This document shows positions 58,402-64,000 of a stretch of DNA of 64,000 bases, piece after piece. The first letter of the stretch is position 1. Each line of letters opens with the position of its first letter. The DNA comes from Plasmopara viticola. Taxonomy: Eukaryota > Oomycota > Peronosporomycetes > Peronosporales > Peronosporaceae. The stretch is from the NCBI GenBank assembly GCA_001695595.3, contig MBPM02000007.1:186001-250000 (forward strand), in the 5' to 3' direction. Made by a program: the position numbers and the translations under genes. Below the pieces are notes generated by a model. It ran no database searches. It was not told the origin of the DNA and saw nothing but the letters and a program-made list of their open reading frames with translations.

Positions 58402-60735
58402 TTCTCATAGCAAAAAACGCAAAAATTGACTAGCAGAAGTTTGATGGTAAAGTTTGACAGCCGTAGGAAACCTCTAAAATTAACTTCTTAGAAAGTTTAC
58501 GTGTAATATCGATGTATATGCATTTGGTGTGTAACAGATTTGTAATTTTGACTGACACGTAACATTGGGTGGCTTGAGCTGTTCAATTTAGTGGAATAAC
58601 TTACTTAGAGTGCTCGCGCTCGTCTAAAAAAAATATATCTAACAAGTTTACGTGGCGTCATGCCTGGTGCACATGTGCGTTAATGCCATGCAAACCTTTG
58701 TGAGTCTGACCTCGTAAGTCACTTGCGATCGTTCTATAACCTAGTTATCGATTTTGGTCTCCCTATTGCGATGGCGGTGTGAAGGAACCGTTCTTTGAGA
58801 GCGAGCTTCCTCGGTACTCACTTGTCGCTTACCTTGAAGTAACAGCCTGGTTCGCATTTGTTATGTTGCTGCAACCTAATAAGGTGCACGAAGTGTTGAC
58901 GATCAGTATTTCTCTAGTACAAGCACCAAATGCAGGAGCTTATTTACTGAGTCAATCTTTCTACTCGTTTTAACAGCTGTGCAATAGTTATCGACTGTAT
59001 TAAGCCTCACACCTCAATCCTTGAGCAAAAACTCTATTTTCCTTGCACACAGATGCATTTAAAAAAATATCATACGCATGTTTTCTTTTGCTGCAAACTA
59101 CTCAGCAGCGCAAACAATGCCTTCTACATGTGCCCAAGGTCCACCAATATCTTGATCTTGCACAATTAGTCTATCACGTATGAAGTCGCAATTACAAGCG
59201 GTGTCATCTGCTGTGACGGTAAGTTATACCACTTGCGCTCGCAGAAAAATCTTGACTGCTGATGGCTAGAATAGCGGAATTTCTTCGCATATTTGATGCA
59301 AGTGGATTTGAGGCCTTAAGAATTCGACAATATCGGGAGGAGAATTAAACTGTTTGCCTAATAAGGGGACGATATTGGTCAAGAAACAGCATTATTCGTG
59401 ACTATAGTATATAGTGTTGTGGGCTTCTCAAAGCTGAGAGATGATGACTTTCGCACGACCGATGAGTCTGACGACAAGTCTGACACCTTTTAGGACTTTC
59501 TACCGGCTACTGAGGCCGTGATGAAAATACTGTCACTCCTTTGGTGCCCTCAAATGCGAAAGTTCAAGCGAGCGTTTTATCGCGCTTAAAACACACATTA
59601 CCTACTCCATCACCCAATGGAGGAGCCTGGTCAAACGGAACTTCAGATGTACCACTCGATAAAAAAAAATTAAGCCCGAGCAGGGCGAACTACTTTTTAG
59701 CCGCCTCCGGGACGCAAGCGCAGCTTTTGACAGAAGTGCGAAGACCGTCTTTGGTGCGGGTGCCCCTACAATGGATTTGATCTAAATCTTGTCCATAATG
59801 CTTTCTGTTATATTATCTGACCGACTCACAGTCTTTATCGCTGGCCGGTTGTTCATCGTTAAAACCAGACCAAGTTCCCATATGTAAGTCATCAAAGTGA
59901 TGGATATCACTCATCCATGTCCTATCGGACGTCATATAAGTCTTTGTGGGGATGAATGGGACGGTTCTGTACATAAAGCTGAGCGTTCTGTAAAAGCTGA
60001 GTAACCATTAAGTGTGGCTATCAAACAATGGTCATGTCAGACACGTTATATGCGTCGGTTGTGCATATTGAGGTGTAATAGAAATATATTTTACAAATCA
60101 AGAAAATTGTCCTAAGACAAAAAGTTGCTTATCAAAAATTAGAGGTAAAATGAGTAGTATGTATCATGTAATATTTCTGCTAGATCCCTCAAGCTCTAAG
60201 TTCGGGGGATAGGTGACCGGATAATCGCACATCTTCTTTTACACGGTCTCTTTCTAGCCAATGAAAATTGCAAAGTGGCGCTCAAAAGAAAATTACTTGA
60301 CCCAAGAAGTAGCAAACTTTATTGGTCTTGGCCTCGTAGGTGAATCATCTATCTGTGGACTTATTCAATTAAAGAGCTTTACCAATCAACCACCCGATTC
60401 TTGCAAAATTTTAATTAATGGTGCAAATGAATCGATTGCGGCTATTTTGACCATTAATTGAGTAAAGACTGCAGTCGGCAATTGAAACATTATACTGTTA
60501 CGAGGGAGTATGACACGAAAATACCGTAGATTTTTTTTTATCAAAGAATTTGGCGAAAGCACGCAACTTGTATTTATAACGCACAATCAGTCTTCTATGT
60601 GGCAGCTTGAATTATATTATTAAATTACCAAAAGGTGCTAAATCGTGCGAAAGTAAAGTTTGAGTACCTTACGAGAGGGGCATATCCTTTTTGAAGAAAA
60701 GGATATACCACATCACGCCGCTACGTCCGCCATTC

Positions 60736-61833
60736 ATGCGCTGCTTGTCGTGCTTTTACAAATGTTTCGGGCGCAGCGAGGCTGAGACCTCACCTACAAG
60801 CGATGCATCCACGACAATCACTCCCGTCGTGGAGGCTTCGTCCACCGCATCTACAGGCCAGCACAAAGGCAAAGTGACGGACTCGTACACTTTAGGCAGA
60901 GTCATTGGCTCAGGGTCGTACTCGGTCGTGCGTGAAAGTGTCCACAAAAAAAGCAAGCAAAAATTTGCCATCAAATGCATAAAGCGCTCCGAGCTCTCGC
61001 CTGAAGATGACGCGGCCATTCACTCTGAAATCTCAATTTTGCAACAAATGAAGCATTCGCATATTATGACACTTAAGGAGTTTTTCAAAGAACCCGAGTA
61101 CTATTATCTCGTCACTGAGTTTATTGGGGGTGGCGAGTTATTTGACCGGATTGTCGAAAAAACCTTTTATACGGAAAAAGAAGCGCGGGATCTTGTCAAG
61201 ATTCTTATTGATGCCATTAAATATTGTCACGACCAGAATATTGTGCATCGCGATCTCAAACCCGAGAATCTACTGCTTCTATCCACCGATGATGATGCCA
61301 GTATTAAACTCGCGGACTTTGGCTTTGCCAAGACGGTGACTACAGATCATTCGGGACTCGTGACCACTTGTGGGACACCAGGATACGTGGCTCCAGAGAT
61401 CTTGGAAGGAGCGTCGTATGGCAAACCCGTTGATATCTGGAGTATTGGCGTCATTACGTACATTCTACTGTGCGGCTATCCCCCTTTTCACGACGAGTCG
61501 CAGCCTGTGTTGTTCAAGAAAATTCGCAAAGGAAAGTACTACTTTGATTCTCCGTACTGGGATAACGTATCGACTGATGCGAAGGAGTTTATTTCCAAAA
61601 TGTTGATTGTGGACCCCAAAGACCGAGCGTCGGCTGGAGAATTGCTGGCCCACAAATGGATCACGAGCACAGATGTCGCCACTGTACCACTAACGAGTGC
61701 CTTGACTGAATTGCGACGCTTTCATGCACGAAAGAAGTTTAAAGCTGCCGTACATTCGGTTCAGGCGACACTTAGCATGAACAGGACTTTCTCCGAGTCT
61801 AGTCAGAGCGACAACGGGACTGCGTCCTTGTAG
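60736..61833 (+). CDS. Calcium/calmodulin-dependent-type Ser/Thr protein kinase
   Basis: This intronless gene encodes 365 residues. The catalytic domain spans about residues 54-313: glycine loop G-S-G-S-Y-S-V-V, ATP-binding Lys80 in F-A-I-K, catalytic H-R-D-L-K-P-E-N with Asp173, and metal-binding D194-F-G. An activation loop with T-T-C-G-T-P-G-Y-V-A-P-E follows. The C-terminal segment (A-L-T-E-L-R-R-F-H-A-R-K-K-F-K-A-A-V) is the autoinhibitory and calmodulin-binding helix of the CaMKI/CaMK group. The N-terminus carries four cysteines in the first 10 residues (M-R-C-L-S-C-F-Y-K-C), a candidate palmitoylation site. No EF-hands are present, so this is not a plant-type CDPK. ATG 60736 is chosen over an in-frame TTG at 60691. 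It converges with the DHHC gene, with only 68 bp between stops. Confidence 0.93.
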   Translation: MRCLSCFYKCFGRSEAETSPTSDASTTITPVVEASSTASTGQHKGKVTDSYTLGRVIGSGSYSVVRESVHKKSKQKFAIKCIKRSELSPEDDAAIHSEISILQQMKHSHIMTLKEFFKEPEYYYLVTEFIGGGELFDRIVEKTFYTEKEARDLVKILIDAIKYCHDQNIVHRDLKPENLLLLSTDDDASIKLADFGFAKTVTTDHSGLVTTCGTPGYVAPEILEGASYGKPVDIWSIGVITYILLCGYPPFHDESQPVLFKKIRKGKYYFDSPYWDNVSTDAKEFISKMLIVDPKDRASAGELLAHKWITSTDVATVPLTSALTELRRFHARKKFKAAVHSVQATLSMNRTFSESSQSDNGTASL

Positions 61834-61901
61834 GAACGTGTCGACGAGTAATTTGTATTGCTGTGCACATATGGGTGCTTTTCTTCATCGAAAATGTCTT
61901 T

Positions 61902-63540
61902 TTATTGTTGCTTTTTAAAACCTATTTTCGCTTTATTGTTAATGCGTCGATATTGCAGCGCGTCCAATAAATTTTCTTTGAATGACCCGAGTTTGTATGG
62001 ATTAAAGTTAACGTCGTCCACTGAGAAATTCTCTTCCGTATTCAATATGGTGTCTGGCGAGAAAAGGCCCCCCCAAGACGCATCTAATGTCCTTTTAAGC
62101 TCATGGCGCGATACTTCCCGTTGCAAACGCTTTCGAAAGCTTAATCGTTGGAGAAACAAGCGAAACATATTGTGTTCTGACGTCTCACCGTCATGCTCTG
62201 CTTTTTCACGCAAGTCTTCTCGCTTAAACGATTCATTTGCCGTCTCGTTCTGAGCAATGCGTTTTAATTGCGTGAGAAAAAAGACCCAGACGAGAAGGCT
62301 GGTTAAAAAGCACATAGCAGTGACAAAACCCAGTCCTCGATTGTTCTATAGACACAATTATCAACGTCATCTTGGTGCATAATCAGCGAGACAACGAGAG
62401 ATAAGCGTACTGCAATAAATGACTGCAAGATTTTAGCAGTCTCGGCTCGACCGACTGTCTCCATGCTCACACCACGAGAATGCAAAAGATCATCTGTCTG
62501 CCTTACAACTCATTTAAGTACCGGTGTTCTTAACTTGTATGATCTCGACGTACCTGCGTGATGAATACGCTGGTTGTGAGGTAAAAACCCTCGAGACAGA
62601 CAGCGAGCTGAGCCTACAAATGATATTGTGCAGCCAAAAAGTGTCAAACCTTTCACGAGCCACGAGGTTAAAACCAACGTACGAGTAAATACGCCAAGAA
62701 GTAGCCGTAGTTGTTTCCACCAACGCAATTATTAAACCAAACTGCATGAAACACAATAATAATAAGAAACAAGAAGTTCAGTTGCATTGTGTCAACAATT
62801 GACACTAACTGCAACTTCAGAGCACAATAATATTGTAAGATGAGTATTTCGTTCACATTAGATAGAAGATACGTACTGATGGTCAAATCTGCTGACACAA
62901 TAATTACACATTCGGCAATGTTTCGATCGTGGTAACCTGTAGGTGAGACCACCGATCATAAGCCTCTTTCTCCGCACCCATTGCTTAGATAACCTCACTT
63001 TAATGTCTTGCAAGTGCGGCAGTATTTTCCTTCCGGATACAAAACCGGATGATTTGTATACTGCGCGAACGTAAGGATGTTTTCACGTCTAATCACGCCT
63101 GGGTCGCTTAGGCACATGACCACGTACAGCGCAATCGACGCCAAGAACAGGGACGTTGCCAACCATCTACAGCAAAATTAAATCTTTAAACATTGATAAT
63201 CACTTCTAAATCCGATTTGTGTTTTGCGTACTTGTGGTACCCCGACACGTAGTTGTTGGGCAGTAGCGGATGTGCCTCGCGCAGGTACAGAAAGTAACAA
63301 GAGCCCATGGCAACGAAGTACAAAATCTAACAAGACAATGAACACCATTGCGTCAGCTTAAGTCATGGAAAAGCGTAGACTCTGAATGTCAAGGACCTGT
63401 ACAAGCGGGTTTCTCTCAAACAAGACATAGTTTCGCAATCGTGCGAGCACGCCGAACATGGCAAGTGTGTCATTGTACCAATAATCGCTCATTGGCTGAT
63501 ATAGTTCCTCAATCTTAAAGGTACCATCACATTGGTACAT
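61902..63540 (-). CDS. DHHC palmitoyltransferase, nine exons including a 5-nt microexon
   Basis: I assemble nine exons: 63540-63403 (or to 63397), 63326-63232, 63166-62999, 62936-62877, 62814-62810, 62741-62683, 62613-62554, 62497-62411 and 62345-61902, giving 371 (or 373) residues. Introns are 56-76 nt. The product is an S-acyltransferase that palmitoylates cysteines of membrane proteins at ER, Golgi or plasma membrane. Two hydrophobic helices precede the zinc-binding domain (C-R-T-C-K, then P-R-S-K-H-C, C-N-Y-C, F-D-H-H-C-I-W-F-N-N-C-V-G). Two more helices follow, including L-T-S-L-L-V-W-V-F-F. Near the C-terminus N-P-Y-K-L-G ... N matches the PaCCT motif. The first donor is uncertain: GTACAG at 63402 or GTCCTT at 63396, the latter giving N-P-L-V-Q. 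All other phases agree. It shares its promoter with the proteasome gene. Confidence 0.85.
62810..62814 (-). other. 5-nt microexon carrying the DHHC catalytic Cys codon
   Basis: The sequence ttgca lies between acceptor ...tctgaag and donor gttagt. It is flanked by introns of 62 nt (62876-62815) and 68 nt (62809-62742). The upstream exon ends at gac cat ca and the downstream exon begins tt tgg. Only inclusion of ttgca gives Asp-His-His-Cys-Ile-Trp in frame. The intact TGC is the catalytic cysteine codon. Confidence 0.8.
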
Positions 63541-63729
63541 GCGATCCGAGAATCAACATCCCCCCTTAGTTAGACACAGGAAGGAATTAACCCGAGGTAA
63601 GCCTCACGCGCTTAATCGCCCCTAGATATGATCATCTAGAGTACATTCACTCCTTACAACTATTGCAAAGTACACCTCTGTCTCTTGACTCACACCTGTC
63701 TTCTCTCTTACCAGTAAACCCACCACGAC
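63541..63729. promoter_or_regulatory. Shared divergent promoter
   Basis: The DHHC gene (-) and the PSMA2 gene (+) start 189 bp apart in opposite directions, so this short stretch must hold both promoters and leaders. An initiator-like pyrimidine-rich element (cattcactcc, 63645-63654) sits ~80 bp before the PSMA2 ATG. No TATA box is evident. Confidence 0.55.
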
Positions 63730-64000
63730 ATGGCAGACTCTGCGTACTCGTTCAGTCTGACGACCTTCAACCCGTCGGGCAAGCTTTTGCAAATCGAATA
63801 TGCGCTCAACGCCGTCAATTCTGGCGGAAAAACGTCGCTAGGCATTCGATGTACGTAACTTGTTGCTTGTGTAATGTTCTCTCTCGATCCTAGATGCTTG
63901 ATTGCAAATCAATGACGCTCTAGGCAAAAATGGCGTCGTAATCGCCACGGAAAAGAAGCTGCCCACGATTCTAGTCGACGAAGATTCGCACAAAAAGATT
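63730..64000 (+). CDS. PSMA2: Proteasome subunit alpha type-2, 5' part
   Basis: The gene runs off the window. Exon 1 is 63730-63850 and exon 2 starts at 63924, with a 73-nt intron (donor GTACGT, acceptor CTAG). The 66 visible residues include [20 protein letters not shown], the N-terminal alpha-subunit gate signature, then [14 protein letters not shown]. The Y-S-F-S-L-T-T-F start is specific for alpha-2 among the seven alpha subunits. The subunit sits in the outer ring of the 20S core particle and is not itself catalytic. Confidence 0.95.

Larger units (their letters stand above)
52046..60735. other. Gene-poor region with relics
   Basis: No intact gene can be supported. It contains a frameshifted relic (53812-54297, -), a 72-codon open frame without an ATG (54545-54763, +), a Ty3/gypsy reverse-transcriptase trace (56079-56262), a 30-bp direct repeat (57621-57680), a 138-bp tandem duplication (58126-58401) and a dispersed-repeat copy near 59.86 kb. 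The first ~500 bp beyond 52045 is more GC-rich and should hold the promoter of the zinc-finger gene. Confidence 0.55.

Noticed and set aside
60691..60735. 15-residue N-terminal extension of the kinase
   Set aside because: It would need a TTG start; ATG 60736 is adequate.
61902..62315. Separate small membrane protein
   Set aside because: It is the last exon of the DHHC gene and ends with the PaCCT motif of that family.
62668..62952. 94-codon minus ORF containing W-F-N-N-C-V-G
   Set aside because: It reads through two introns. The DHHC motif is only complete with the spliced model.

Overview
The window comes from the nuclear genome of an oomycete, most likely a peronosporalean plant pathogen (Phytophthora or downy-mildew type). 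I infer this from three things. Genes are compact with few introns, and every supported intron is 56-76 nt long with mostly GTRNGT-like donors. Intact genes sit in islands separated by long AT-rich stretches of decayed DNA. Three copies of a tRNA-derived SINE are present. No species is claimed.

Layout. 1-9160 is gene-poor with decayed repeat fragments. 9161-11251 (-) is an APC-family amino acid permease with a USP-like tail. 14385-20198 (+) is a gene island holding a GET2/CAMLG-like tail-anchor insertion receptor subunit, an unnamed five-exon protein with a ubiquitin-like N-terminus, and mitochondrial glycine decarboxylase P-protein. 20199-28437 is gene-poor with a SINE and a tandem duplication. 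28438-29277 (+) is a WRC-like zinc-finger protein. 29278-37230 is gene-poor. 37231-40350 holds a NO66/MINA-type JmjC oxygenase, an 80-residue secreted protein and a LYRM7/MZM1 complex III assembly factor (-). 40351-45770 is gene-poor and ends in a SINE with a perfect 14-bp target-site duplication. 45771-52045 is a head-to-tail minus-strand trio: a CENP-B/Tc5-type DNA-binding protein, a very long IQ-motif protein and a second WRC-like protein. 52046-60735 is gene-poor with Ty3/gypsy traces, frameshifted relics and duplications. 60736-64000 holds a CaMK-type kinase, a DHHC palmitoyltransferase (-) and the start of proteasome subunit alpha-2.

The genes are mostly unrelated housekeeping functions: amino acid transport, membrane-protein insertion, glycine cleavage, translation-linked oxygenation, respiratory-chain assembly, palmitoylation and the proteasome. 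Three putative DNA-binding or regulatory proteins are also present. Several gene models only become correct once introns are placed by hand. The most striking is the DHHC gene, where the codon for the catalytic cysteine appears to lie on a 5-nt microexon.

No rRNA, intact tRNA, CRISPR array or intact transposon was found. Intron placements come from reading frames and splice signals only, with no transcript evidence.
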